Source: JABMRW01 sp964396965 (lineage in GTDB: Bacteria > Chloroflexota > Dehalococcoidia > Dehalococcoidales > BS750m-G39). Taken from it: a stretch of 64,000 bases of DNA. The DNA is taken from contig CAYNGD010000003.1 of NCBI GenBank assembly GCA_964396965.1, positions 1 through 64,000 of the forward strand, given 5' to 3'. How positions within the stretch are numbered: position 1 is the first letter of the stretch; every line of letters begins with the position of its first letter. Below are positions 40,055-48,831 of the stretch, one piece after another. A program made the translations under genes and the position numbers. The notes beneath the pieces are model-generated. The model saw only the letters and a list, made by a program, of their open reading frames with translations. It had not been told where the DNA came from and did not search any database.

Positions 40055-41055
40055 ATATGATTGAAGTGGAGGGGCTGACCAAGCGCTTTGGTGAATTCAC
40101 GGCGGTGGATCATGTCTCTTTTCAGGTTGAAAAGAGCGAGATACTCGGCTTCCTCGGCCCCAATGGAGCCGGCAAATCGACAACATTACGCATGCTCTGC
40201 ACCCTGCTGCGGCCAACAGAAGGCAGCGCCAGGGTAGCCGGTTTTGATATCGCCAGTGAACCGGACAAGGTGAGAGGACACATCGGGCTGGTGGCTGAGA
40301 AGCTCATCCTTTACGACCAGCTGACCGCTGAGGAGAACCTTACCCTTTTCGGCAGGCTGAACAACCTGCCCGAAGCGCAAATCAGACAGGGAATAGATAA
40401 GTGGCTTGGCCGTCTCCATATGGAGGCATGGCGCAAGTATAAGGTAGGGGCATTTTCAACAGGCATGAAGCAGCGGATAAACGTTGCCCGCGCCCTTCTC
40501 CATCACCCCGACGTCCTCTTCCTTGACGAGCCTACCCTGGGACTCGACCCGCAGACGACCAGGGCCATTCACGAATTTATTATCGAACTGGGCCAGGAAG
40601 GCATCACCACCGTGCTCACCACTCATGACATGGTTGAAGCCGGGGCTCTCTGTCATCGCATCGCCATTATTGACCGGGCCAAGATAGTTGCCCTTGATAC
40701 CACCGGTAATTTGAAGCGGCTGGTCTCTAACGGCGATACGACGGTAGTTGATATGGAAATCTCCAACCTTAGCCAGTCGATGCTCTCTCAGATGAAGGAT
40801 GTGGAGGCGGTTGTCTCCGTAGCGCAAACTGATTCGTACCGGGTGAGAATCAACATCAAGGGTAGCGATGCGGTCGGCCGGATTGTGAGCGCTGTCGTCG
40901 CTGGTGGGGGTAATATCCGGGCGATAAACACGGCGGAACCGAGCCTGCAGGATGTCTTCCTGTATCTTACCGGGCGTGAGATGCGCGACCAGGCGACTGA
41001 GAGGGTTCCTTCAGTTCGGGGACGCCGCTGGCGAAGAACCTCAAGAGTGAGATAA
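40051..41055 (+). CDS. ABC-2 exporter ATP-binding protein (DrrA-like)
   Basis: A 334-residue ATPase. Walker A GPNGAGKST, signature FSTGMKQRIN, Walker B VLFLDEPTLGLDPQT, and the H-loop TTHDMVEAG; a DrrA-type C-terminal domain with SLQDVFLYLTGREMRD follows, and a basic tail of about 20 residues (RGRRWRRTSRVR). It is coupled to marR upstream and to the permease 17 bp downstream. MarR control suggests drug, lipid or toxic-compound export. Confidence 0.93.
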   Translation: MNMIEVEGLTKRFGEFTAVDHVSFQVEKSEILGFLGPNGAGKSTTLRMLCTLLRPTEGSARVAGFDIASEPDKVRGHIGLVAEKLILYDQLTAEENLTLFGRLNNLPEAQIRQGIDKWLGRLHMEAWRKYKVGAFSTGMKQRINVARALLHHPDVLFLDEPTLGLDPQTTRAIHEFIIELGQEGITTVLTTHDMVEAGALCHRIAIIDRAKIVALDTTGNLKRLVSNGDTTVVDMEISNLSQSMLSQMKDVEAVVSVAQTDSYRVRINIKGSDAVGRIVSAVVAGGGNIRAINTAEPSLQDVFLYLTGREMRDQATERVPSVRGRRWRRTSRVR

Positions 41056-41072
41056 TAAAGAAGGTGATTGGT

Positions 41073-42260
41073 ATGCTTGGTGATTTCAGAAGGGTGGTCA
41101 TGCATAGCCTCCGCCTCGGAATTAAAGACCTTTTGGTCTTCGCCCGTGACCGGATGATGCTTATCTCCTTTATAATCATGCCTATCTTCATGATGATAAT
41201 GATGGGCTTTATCTTCCCGTCACAGAACGTTTTGAAGAATGCCCCGTTGGGCATCGTCAATCTCGACGAGGGCCCGCTCGGTGCCCAGATAAATTCGGCA
41301 GTCCAGCAGCTAAACCGGCAGCAGAGTGAACGGATGTTCGCCATAACCTATCTCCGCAGCAAGGGCATGGCCATAGAACAGATAAAGGAGCAGATGATAA
41401 ATGGCGCCATAATTATCCCTGCCGACTTCTCGGCCAAGATAGCCGATGGCGAGCAGGCCTCGGTTATTATCATCACCGACCAGTCCAACCCCCAGGTATC
41501 GGCGGGTATCACCGGGGTACTGGACGCGCTCATGTCCACCACGGCCAGCCAGCTGGCCGCCAAGAACGTAGCCGCCCTGGTGCCGGGTGTGAGCGACCCG
41601 CAGTCGCTGGTTATGCCGTTTACGGTAGAGACCGAGGGCACCGTTCCGGGCAAGCCCAACTATTTCGAGTTCATCGCTCCCGGCCTGATGGCAATGGTCA
41701 TCATGTTTGCCGCTATGACCGGCCTGGCGGCTTCCATATCGAGAGAACGCGAACTGGGTACCCTGGATGGCATCCTGTCAGCTCCCATTAGCCGGCTTTC
41801 TATCGTGCTGGGCAAGAGCTTCGCCCAGGTGGTGCGCGGACTGCTGCAGGCCATGCTCGCCCTGATTCTGGCTATAGTGCTCTTTGGTGTCGTCGTTCAC
41901 GGCAGCTACGCCCTGCTGTTTTTACTACTGTTGCTGACCGTATTCTCTTTTATCGGCATCGGCATCATAATATCGGCGCTGGCTTCGGAACAGGAGACCG
42001 CCATGACGATAATGATGACCATCACCTTTCCCATGCTCTTTCTTTCCGGTGCCCTCTTTCCCATTCAACAGATGCCGACCGCTGTCCAGGCTGTTTCTAA
42101 GTTTCTGCCGCTGACCTATGCGGTTAACGCCCTGCGCAAGTGCATCGTGCTCGGCACCGGCATCACCGGGATGATGACGGAGGTCTGGGTGATGCTCGGT
42201 TTCGGCATTGTTTTTACGGTGATCGCAATACCTGTGTTCAATCGGATTATTAGCCGGTAA
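41073..42260 (+). CDS. ABC-2 type exporter permease
   Basis: A 395-residue membrane protein. One N-terminal helix (about 28-50), a large extracytoplasmic domain (about 55-200), then five C-terminal helices with SRERELGTLDGILSAPISRLSIVLGKSFAQ, the ABC-2/YhgE-type coupling region. ATG at 41073 has AAGAAGGTGA placed properly; a GTG at 41064 is the alternative and lies in the RBS. It works with the ATPase just upstream. Confidence 0.9.
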   Translation: MLGDFRRVVMHSLRLGIKDLLVFARDRMMLISFIIMPIFMMIMMGFIFPSQNVLKNAPLGIVNLDEGPLGAQINSAVQQLNRQQSERMFAITYLRSKGMAIEQIKEQMINGAIIIPADFSAKIADGEQASVIIITDQSNPQVSAGITGVLDALMSTTASQLAAKNVAALVPGVSDPQSLVMPFTVETEGTVPGKPNYFEFIAPGLMAMVIMFAAMTGLAASISRERELGTLDGILSAPISRLSIVLGKSFAQVVRGLLQAMLALILAIVLFGVVVHGSYALLFLLLLLTVFSFIGIGIIISALASEQETAMTIMMTITFPMLFLSGALFPIQQMPTAVQAVSKFLPLTYAVNALRKCIVLGTGITGMMTEVWVMLGFGIVFTVIAIPVFNRIISR

Positions 42261-42295
42261 CAGACTCAAGGCATAACAGTTGGAGGAACTAACCG

Positions 42296-43678
42296 ATGAA
42301 GAAATTGTATTTCTGGCTGTCAATCATTTTGGCAATAACGCTGTTTGTGGGGACAGCCGCCCCGGCATCGGCCCGAGTCAAGGGGGAGCCTGACCTGCAG
42401 GCAACGGTGGTCGGGAGTGGTGAGTTTCCGGTAGGGCAGGTGGGAGTGTTACAGATAATGCTCCAGAACAACGGGACTTTCTCCGGCGGGACGGAAGACC
42501 CGGATGACCAGGTGATGGCGCTCGGCTACACCAATGCCTTGGGCGTTACCCTGGCACCGCCCTGCACCACCGCTATCAGTGTCACCGCTACTTTGGAATC
42601 GACCAGTCCATCAATTAAAGTCCTGAGCGGGCCCACGGCGGTTGGGACCCTGCCCCGCGGGATGACCACAGTGCAGCCAGTAACCTTTCAACTCCAGGTG
42701 GCTAAGAACGCCCAACCCGGGACCTACTCTCTCCAGGTGGAACTTAAATATCAGTACCTGCAAAACGTTAACTGGCTCAATCCGATACAGCTCGTCCCCG
42801 CCGGGCTGACGAGCTCATCCTACCAGCCTGAGTTTGCCTTCTACTGGGGGAACAAAGAACAGCAGGTGGAGATACCGATAACGGTTGTCGGCACCTATTT
42901 CTCGGTAGCGGTCACCCAGACAGAGGGCGTCAGGGTGGGGACAACCGGCGTTATAACGCTGGATATTCAGAACAGCGGGGGCGACGAGGCAGATGGGGTC
43001 ACCGCTGAGGTAGTCCCCGGAGTCAATTTTTCTCCCCTCGGCCCGGCTAGTTTTCTGGGGGATATTCCCCGTGGTAGTTCGGTCACTACTCAATTTAAGG
43101 TGTCGGTCTCACCGAAGGCGATTGCCAAGGACTGTCCTCTGGATATCCTGATTAAGTATAAAGATGAGAAAAACATCCCCAGGCAGCTGCCGCTGACTGT
43201 CGGCGTGCCGGTGAAAGAAGAGGTGAAATTTGAGCTAGAGCCTACCAGGGTTGATGGTGGCAATCTTACCCCCGGGGCCGAAAAAATAATCGAAATTCCC
43301 ATTGTTAATGCCAGCGATTCTGAGGTCAAGGATGCCACGGCCCGAATCAACATTGTCGACCCGTTTTCCACCGCCCCGTTTTCGACTACCGATGATACCG
43401 CCTATATCGGGACGCTCCAGCCGGGAGAAAGCGGCACGGCCAAGTTCAGGATAACCGTTGACACTGATGCCGTAGCCAAGGCATACACGCTGGAGGTGGA
43501 GGTCAAATACTGGGACTCTTTGGATAATTCCTATATCTCCCAGCCGATGAGGGCAGTGGTAACTGTGCAGCCGTCTTCTGGACTCTCGGTAACAACTATC
43601 GTTGTCATTTCCCTGGCGGCTGTGGTTGTCATCGGCATCATCTTCTACCTTATAAGAAGGGGCAGGAAAGCGGCGTGA
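42296..43678 (+). CDS. Exported COG1361/NEW3-type protein with C-terminal anchor
   Basis: A 460-residue surface protein: signal peptide to about ASA-R, about three or four Ig-like NEW3/S-layer-type beta domains (residues about 30-430; motifs VTLDIQNSGGDEADGVTAEV and IPIVNASDSEVKDATARI), and a single C-terminal helix (VTTIVVISLAAVVVIGIIFYLI) before a basic tail. It lies 35 bp after the ABC-2 permease. The same arrangement, exporter plus anchored NEW3 protein, occurs at 6096-8795, so the pairing seems meaningful: possibly an external docking or substrate-binding subunit. Confidence 0.82.
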   Translation: MKKLYFWLSIILAITLFVGTAAPASARVKGEPDLQATVVGSGEFPVGQVGVLQIMLQNNGTFSGGTEDPDDQVMALGYTNALGVTLAPPCTTAISVTATLESTSPSIKVLSGPTAVGTLPRGMTTVQPVTFQLQVAKNAQPGTYSLQVELKYQYLQNVNWLNPIQLVPAGLTSSSYQPEFAFYWGNKEQQVEIPITVVGTYFSVAVTQTEGVRVGTTGVITLDIQNSGGDEADGVTAEVVPGVNFSPLGPASFLGDIPRGSSVTTQFKVSVSPKAIAKDCPLDILIKYKDEKNIPRQLPLTVGVPVKEEVKFELEPTRVDGGNLTPGAEKIIEIPIVNASDSEVKDATARINIVDPFSTAPFSTTDDTAYIGTLQPGESGTAKFRITVDTDAVAKAYTLEVEVKYWDSLDNSYISQPMRAVVTVQPSSGLSVTTIVVISLAAVVVIGIIFYLIRRGRKAA

Positions 43679-43774
43679 CCCTTAGCTGATGTCACTTTTG
43701 CTTGTTGCCGAATTTCCCCCTCTCGGCTATGATAACCCTGTCTGCCCAAGCGACTTTCAAGGAGAGTGAGTCTG

Positions 43775-44902
43775 ATGTCAGAAAAAAGCAAAACGATAGT
43801 AATTATCCTGCTGGTAGCCGCCGTCGTGGTCTTGTCCTTCGGTACCGGCTGGCTTGTGGGCAGGCGGAGCTCACCCTATCAGGGGCTGGGAATTGTCGGG
43901 CAGGCGTGGAATATCATCTTTCAGGACTACGTGGACAAGGACCATCTTGATGCCGAGGCGCTGGCGCAGGGGGCGGTAAAGGGAATGGTAGCGGCGCTGG
44001 ACGACCCCTACACCACCTACCTTGACCCGGCCGCCTACGAACTGAGCCAGAAGGGGCTGGAGGGGAAATTTGAGGGCATCGGCGCCTATGTGGCTTCTGA
44101 GAACGGTCAGGTGGTGGTCATCGCCCCGGTGGCCGGTTCGCCGGCGGACGAGGCCGGCATCAGGGCCGGCGATGTGATTCTGGCGGTCGATGGCAAGTCC
44201 ACCGCCGATATGAGTCTGACCGACGTGGTGCTCAGCGTCCAGGGCCCCAAGGGGACGACGGTCACCCTTTCCATCCTTCACCAGGGTGAGACCGAGCCGG
44301 TTCTGATGAAGATAGTCAGGGCTGAGATTGAGGTGCCCAGTGTCCGCTTTGAGATGAAGGATGACATCGCCTACATCAAAATCACCAATTTTTCCGAGCG
44401 TACTGCCGAAGAGCTGGCGCCGGTGATGGAGGAGGTAAAACAGCAGGCCTCGGGCATCGTCCTTGACCTGCGTAGCAATCCCGGCGGCCTGCTGGACTCG
44501 GTGGTTGGCGTCGCCAGCTTTTTCCTTAATGAGGGGGTGGTGCTCGATGTTGTTGATAATGAAGGCAACCATCAGACCTACTCGGTTAAGCCCGGCCTGG
44601 CCACCGACCTGTCTATGGTGGTCCTGGTGGACGAGTCCAGCGCCAGCGGCAGCGAGGTGCTGGCCGGGGCCTTGCAGGACTACGGGCGGGCGGTTATCGC
44701 CGGTCAGAAGACCTACGGCAAGGGCAGCGCCAACACTATGTATCCGCTTGAAGATGGCTCGGCGCTGTACATCACCTACGCCCGCTGGTACACTCCCAAG
44801 GGCCGCCTGATAGAGGGCAAGGGGATACAGCCGGACTATGAGCTTGACCTGGAGAACGTTGATGCCGTCCAGTGGGCGGTGGATTATCTTCATAGCCACT
44901 AA
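43775..44902 (+). CDS. C-terminal processing peptidase (S41, Ctp)
   Basis: A 375-residue membrane-anchored serine protease. One N-terminal helix (about 7-28), a PDZ domain (about 90-180, VASENGQVVVIAPVAGSPADEAGIRAGDVILAVDG) and the S41 domain with the Ser-Lys dyad S291 (SSASGSE) and K316 (TYGKGS), 25 residues apart as in the family. It trims or degrades envelope proteins. ATG at 43775 is chosen since AAGGAGA (43759-43765) fits; the in-frame GTG at 43766 lies inside that RBS region. Confidence 0.94.
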   Translation: MSEKSKTIVIILLVAAVVVLSFGTGWLVGRRSSPYQGLGIVGQAWNIIFQDYVDKDHLDAEALAQGAVKGMVAALDDPYTTYLDPAAYELSQKGLEGKFEGIGAYVASENGQVVVIAPVAGSPADEAGIRAGDVILAVDGKSTADMSLTDVVLSVQGPKGTTVTLSILHQGETEPVLMKIVRAEIEVPSVRFEMKDDIAYIKITNFSERTAEELAPVMEEVKQQASGIVLDLRSNPGGLLDSVVGVASFFLNEGVVLDVVDNEGNHQTYSVKPGLATDLSMVVLVDESSASGSEVLAGALQDYGRAVIAGQKTYGKGSANTMYPLEDGSALYITYARWYTPKGRLIEGKGIQPDYELDLENVDAVQWAVDYLHSH

Positions 44903-44983
44903 TCCCCCACCCCGTTTTATGTCTTTTCCCGCCCGCCACCCTTTAAGGTAACGGGCTAAAGCCATTTTCACCCCGCCCACCCG

Positions 44984-45200
44984 CGTTTATTTTCCCATAC
45001 CCTCCCTCCCAAAAAGGTTTCACCTCTTTACGTCACTTAACCCCCACCCCCTGAAGGGGACATTGATGGAAGTACAACTTCTGTAGGGAAGGGGGGTGGG
45101 AAGTAATACAATCGCCAAAAATGGGAGTGGGGGGCAAGAAGTTTAAAGGCGTAGCCTTTGAGGGCGGGTTGGGTGGGAAGAAAAAACAATTATTAACAAG
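44984..45200. repeat. Composite intergenic repeat, copy E
   Basis: This fills most of the 319-bp gap between ctp and elp3, which holds no gene. Unit 1 (44984-45110) has the left end TTTATTTTCCCATACCCTCC and an inner part like copy A. A second right end follows, AAAGGCGTAGCCTTTGAGGG to GGGCGGGTTGGGTGGG (45162-45177), then AAGAAAAAACAATT. Another C-rich end-like sequence is at about 44920-44945. The region looks like nested insertions. Confidence 0.75.
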
Positions 45201-45221
45201 GTGGGGGTAAAGTAGGTGGGG

Positions 45222-46583
45222 TCACCTAACCCCCGCCGGCTTCAGCTCCCTGACCATGTAGTCCCCTTGTAAACTATAGCCGAACTCGCTGCGGTAGTAC
45301 TCCCTGGCGCCGATGCCGCTGAGGATTTTCATCTGCGGCAGCTTAAACTCCTGGCTGGTTATCCTCTCCGCCTCCAGCAGCAGCGCTTTGCCCAGCCCCT
45401 TATGCTGGGCGGCTCCCTCTTGCTGCGTGTTGAGGGGGACCTCCGGCCCGTAGATGTGCAGCTCACGTATCACCGCCGAGGCTTCTTGAACCCGCAGCCG
45501 CAGCAGGCCGAAGAGTGTTTCTGCCTTATCCTCGAAAGAGAGGAAGATTTCTTTACCACCTGATGCCTGGTAGTCCATTCTCACCAGCTTCGGCTCGCCT
45601 ATCTCTCGCCCCTCCCGCGCCCGGTGGCCGTACTCCCGGCAGCGGATACACTTACACTCAATCCCCCTCTGCTTCATCCGCTGCCTGACCACCCCCCTCA
45701 GCGAGTCCTTGCAGCCGGCGGTGATGAACTTGGACGGTATGTCCCGCAGCACCCGCGATATGCGGACATATTTGGGCACAATAGACTTTATCGCCACCAT
45801 CAGGTTGACCATGGTGCTTATCTCGTAGGGCTGGTAGCGGCCTTCTTTGTACCATCTCTCCAGTTCGGTGCCCTCGACCACCATGGTCGGGTAGAGCTTT
45901 AAACCATCCGGCCTGAAGCGCTCATCCTCAAAAAGCAACCTAGATAGCTCCAAATCGTGCTCCAGGTTAGAGCCGGGCAGCCCCGGCATCCAGTGGTAGT
46001 GCACCTTAAAGCCGTTTTCCCGCAGAAGGGCGGTGGCCCGCACCACATCCTCGACACCGTGCCCCCGCCGGGTCAGGCGGTAGATCTGGTCGTCTAAAGT
46101 CTGCACGCCCAGCTCCACCCGGGTGGCGCCGAACTCAAGCATCCGCTCTATCTCCTCCGGCCCGCACCAGTCCGGCCTGGTCTCAATGCACATCCCGGTG
46201 CAGCGGTGCTGGGCCGTCTCGTTGAGCTTTTTGGCCTCGGCCAGGTCGGCTGATTCCCGTCCGTTTAAGCCCTCCAGGCAGTCCTTGATGAAGCGGAACT
46301 GGTAGTCTTGAGGGTAGGCCAGGAAGGTGCCCCCCATCACAATCAGCTCGATTTTATCGGTGGGGTGGCCCATCTCGCTGAGGGCTTTCAAGCGAAGTTT
46401 TACCTGTTTTTTAGCGTCATAGTCGCACCTTATCGCCCTTAAGACCGCCGGCGACTCCGGGGTATAGCTCTGGGGTGTTGACGGGTAGGTGGGACAGAAG
46501 ACGCACTGCCCCGGGCATTTGAGGGGCCGGGTCATCACCGCCACCGGCGTCACCCCGGATATAGTCCTTGCAAATTTCTTCAT
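45222..46583 (-). CDS. elp3: Elp3: radical SAM/GNAT tRNA wobble-uridine modifying enzyme
   Basis: A 453-residue enzyme that adds a carboxymethyl-type group to U34 of tRNA using acetyl-CoA and SAM radical chemistry. The 4Fe-4S motif is C23-x3-C27-x2-C30 (CPGQCVFC); LIVMGGTF, CIETRPDWCG and VELGVQT belong to the radical SAM barrel. A zinc-type Cys cluster (CKCIRCREYGH) and a C-terminal GNAT domain (about 350-450, with QHKGLGKALLLEAERI) complete it. Bacterial homologues are known from Dehalococcoides. It diverges from a Trm9-like methyltransferase at 46814. Confidence 0.94.
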   Translation of the reverse strand: MKKFARTISGVTPVAVMTRPLKCPGQCVFCPTYPSTPQSYTPESPAVLRAIRCDYDAKKQVKLRLKALSEMGHPTDKIELIVMGGTFLAYPQDYQFRFIKDCLEGLNGRESADLAEAKKLNETAQHRCTGMCIETRPDWCGPEEIERMLEFGATRVELGVQTLDDQIYRLTRRGHGVEDVVRATALLRENGFKVHYHWMPGLPGSNLEHDLELSRLLFEDERFRPDGLKLYPTMVVEGTELERWYKEGRYQPYEISTMVNLMVAIKSIVPKYVRISRVLRDIPSKFITAGCKDSLRGVVRQRMKQRGIECKCIRCREYGHRAREGREIGEPKLVRMDYQASGGKEIFLSFEDKAETLFGLLRLRVQEASAVIRELHIYGPEVPLNTQQEGAAQHKGLGKALLLEAERITSQEFKLPQMKILSGIGAREYYRSEFGYSLQGDYMVRELKPAGVR

Positions 46584-46660
46584 GGTGTGCCATAAACAGT
46601 GTAGCAGATTTAATTTGTAAACAGAAACAGGGCATTTGAGGGAATGCCTCGCCCATATTA

Positions 46661-46804
46661 TATCTATTCCCTCCCGGCCACCCTTATGTGGAAGGGGTTA
46701 CGCTCCACCCATTAAGGGGGTGTAGTGTCTCCTATCTTGGGGTGGGGCAGCAAGTTTTAGAAGCGAAGCTTATACGGGTGGGTGGGTATGGGAAACAAAA
46801 CATA
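46661..46804. repeat. Intergenic inverted-end repeat, copy F (reverse orientation)
   Basis: Read on the other strand it matches the left end of copies C and D: GTTTTGTTTCCCATACCCAC and CCACCCG, corresponding to 46776-46804 here. GGGTGGGTGGGTATGGG (46776-46792) is a four-run G-quadruplex motif. The other end (CTATTCCCTCCCGGCCACCC, 46665-46684) mirrors the copy C right end. It sits between the divergent elp3 and methyltransferase genes. Confidence 0.75.
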
Positions 46805-46813
46805 GGTTAAAAA

Positions 46814-47476
46814 ATGAGGAAAAGCGCAACCAATAATAGATACATCTTTGACCAGATAGCCCCCAGTTGGTACAACTTCCGGCACTGGTCAATCTTCAGC
46901 GCCGAGCTTGAGCGACTGGCCAAACGCTGGCAGAGGGGCAGGCTGCTCAACCTGGGCTGTGCCCACGGCCCCGATTTCCTGCCCTTCAAAGACGGCTTCA
47001 AGCTCTACGGGGTGGACTTCTCCGCCGAGATGCTGAGGTTCGCCCAAAAATACGCTAAGAAATTCAGCTTTGATGTTGAGCTGGCGCTGGCTGATATCCG
47101 CTGCCTCCCCTACCCCGATGAGAGCTTCGACTGGGCGATAGCGGTGGCCACCTATCACCATCTGAGGAGTGGGGAGCACCAGGCCGCTTTAACTGAACTG
47201 AGGCGGGTCTTGAAACCCGGCGGCGAGGCCTTTATCACGGTCTGGAACCGCGGCCAGCCCCGCTTCTGGTTCAAGCCCAGAGAGGTGGAAATCCCCTGGC
47301 GCAAGAAGGGAGGAACTCTCTACCGCCGTTACTACCTCTTCACCTATAATGAGCTGGAAAGGCTGGCCAGGCAAGCCGGATTTGAGGTGATTAAATCTTT
47401 CCCGGAGAACGCCTACCGCTTTCCGGTGAAGCTATTCTCCCGGAATGTCCGCCTGTTAATAAAGAAGCCGGCCTAG
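46814..47476 (+). CDS. Trm9/ALKBH8-like tRNA methyltransferase candidate
   Basis: A 220-residue class I SAM methyltransferase. The N-terminus NRYIFDQIAPSWYNFRHWSI resembles the Trm9 Y-x3-I-a-x-x-F-x-x-T-R segment; motif I is LLNLGCAHGPDFL, then VDFSAEML, LPYPDESFDWAIAVATYHHL, LKPGGEAFITVWNRGQ and YRRYYLFTYNELERL, all close to Trm9. In eukaryotes Trm9 methylates the cm5U made by Elongator; here elp3 is the divergent neighbour, which supports a shared U34 pathway. Without biochemical data another small substrate is possible. Confidence 0.7.
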   Translation: MRKSATNNRYIFDQIAPSWYNFRHWSIFSAELERLAKRWQRGRLLNLGCAHGPDFLPFKDGFKLYGVDFSAEMLRFAQKYAKKFSFDVELALADIRCLPYPDESFDWAIAVATYHHLRSGEHQAALTELRRVLKPGGEAFITVWNRGQPRFWFKPREVEIPWRKKGGTLYRRYYLFTYNELERLARQAGFEVIKSFPENAYRFPVKLFSRNVRLLIKKPA

Positions 47477-47958
47477 CTTTGGGTGGGCCGGGTAAAGATG
47501 GTCAGCTCGCCGCGTTTGAAGCCCAGCTTCTGGAAATAGTTCTGAAGCTCCCACTCACGCTCATCGAGGACGGCGCGGACAGTGTTGACCTCACGGTCGC
47601 GGCAGCGCTTGATTAGGGCGTTGACCAGTTTGGCGGCGATGCCCCTTTTCTGGTAGTCGGGGTCAACAATGAGCATGTAGATGAGGCCCACCTGGTCAAC
47701 CGGTATGCCCACGTAGGCCAGCCCGCTCCAGATAAAGCCAACCGGTTTGCCATCGGCTTCGGCGACCAGGCTCAGGTCGAGCGGGCCGCCCGGCTTGGTT
47801 AGGGCTACCTCCTCATAGGTCATGGCCCCCCGGTAGCTCAGGCGGCTCCGCTTAACGCCGGGTATCTTCTCCTCCCTGATTTTGCTGTAGATAGCTATAA
47901 TGGAATCAATATCTCCCCGCTCCATGGGTCTGATGGTGACTTCGCCTTTGCTAACCAT
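47473..47958 (-). CDS. GNAT-family N-acetyltransferase
   Basis: A 161-residue acetyltransferase, with IRPMERGDIDSIIAIYSKI at the start and the acetyl-CoA motif A MLIVDPDYQKRGIAAKLVNALI. ATG at 47958 is preferred because AAGGGGGTGAT lies just upstream; the longer reading from 47997 has no RBS. It is about one-third identical by eye to the GNAT at 48269-48745, with the same order of motifs, so the two look like an old tandem duplication. The substrate is unknown. It converges on the methyltransferase, overlapping it by 4 bp. Confidence 0.87.
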   Translation of the reverse strand: MVSKGEVTIRPMERGDIDSIIAIYSKIREEKIPGVKRSRLSYRGAMTYEEVALTKPGGPLDLSLVAEADGKPVGFIWSGLAYVGIPVDQVGLIYMLIVDPDYQKRGIAAKLVNALIKRCRDREVNTVRAVLDEREWELQNYFQKLGFKRGELTIFTRPTQS

Positions 47959-48032
47959 GATAATCACCCCCTTGCTCACGGTGGGATAGAACTGCATTAT
48001 AGCAACTTATCCCCTTTTGCCCAAATTAGAGT

Positions 48033-48238
48033 TCGTTTATCGTCCCATACCCTCCCGCCCACAAGGGTTATACCCTTTTCACATTTCTTTACCCCGCCCC
48101 CCATAGGAGAGGTGTCAGTCCTTTTCCCGTGATGGAGAGAAATTATGCCTTTTTCTGGGGAAAATTATCCCACCTATTTTTAGGGGTGTTAAAGAAGTGA
48201 AACCTCTATAGGGTGGGAGGGTGGGTAGCCAAACTCAC
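48033..48238. repeat. Intergenic inverted-end repeat, copy G
   Basis: The left end is CGTTTATCGTCCCATACCCT followed by CCCGCCCACAAGG; the right end is GGGTGGGAGGGTGGG (48211-48225), a perfect single-base-loop G-quadruplex motif. The gap between the two GNAT genes (47959-48268) contains nothing else that I recognise. Confidence 0.8.
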
Positions 48239-48268
48239 TCTAAAAAACAGGCGGTAAGGTTCCCCGGG

Positions 48269-48745
48269 CTAGGGGGTTGGTGGGCCTTTTTTCAGCCTCT
48301 TGGTGTAGTCAACCAGCTTGCCCCGGCGGAAACCAAGCTGCTCGAACAGGCTCTGTAGCTGGTTATCCCCTTCCTCAATCATTATCCGTACCGAGTTGAG
48401 ATTTTTCTCCCGGCAGGTCTCCACCAGGGCGTTGACCATCTGGGTGGCGACGCCCTGCCGCCAGTAGTCTGGTTCGACGCCCAGGATGTGAATCATGCCC
48501 ACTTCGTCAAAAGGTTCCCCGAAGTAGGCACGGCGGGCCAGCAGAAAGCCCTGCACCTCGCCGTTGACCTCAGCGACGAAGCTCAGGTCGGGGATTTTGC
48601 CCAGGTCTCCGATAATCAAATCGGTATAGGTGGCCGCCCTCCGTACCCCGGTGATTTTGCTGTCAATGGCTAAAACCCGGTCGATGTCCATGGATTCCAT
48701 GGGGCGGACCCTTATCTTAAGTTTTCCTTTTTCGGTATCAATCAC
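48269..48745 (-). CDS. GNAT-family N-acetyltransferase
   Basis: A 158-residue acetyltransferase with GTG start at 48745 behind GGAAGGAGAG. RVRPMESMDIDRVLAIDSKITG opens the fold and motif A is ILGVEPDYWRQGVATQMVNALVETC, followed by NSVRIMIEEGDNQLQSLFEQLGFRRG. It is paralogous to the gene at 47473-47958. The substrate is not predictable; the start resembles ribosomal-protein or general protein acetylases. Confidence 0.87.
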   Translation of the reverse strand: MIDTEKGKLKIRVRPMESMDIDRVLAIDSKITGVRRAATYTDLIIGDLGKIPDLSFVAEVNGEVQGFLLARRAYFGEPFDEVGMIHILGVEPDYWRQGVATQMVNALVETCREKNLNSVRIMIEEGDNQLQSLFEQLGFRRGKLVDYTKRLKKGPPTP

Positions 48746-48831
48746 GGCCTCTCTCCTTCCTCAGATTAAGGGGATACTTTGGCGTCCGCATCGTATTATC
48801 CGCCTTTTCCGGTTTTTGTCAATACCTTATT

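Noticed and set aside
43871..44980. 369-codon minus-strand frame
   Set aside because: Antisense to the Ctp protease; no RBS and no recognisable domain.
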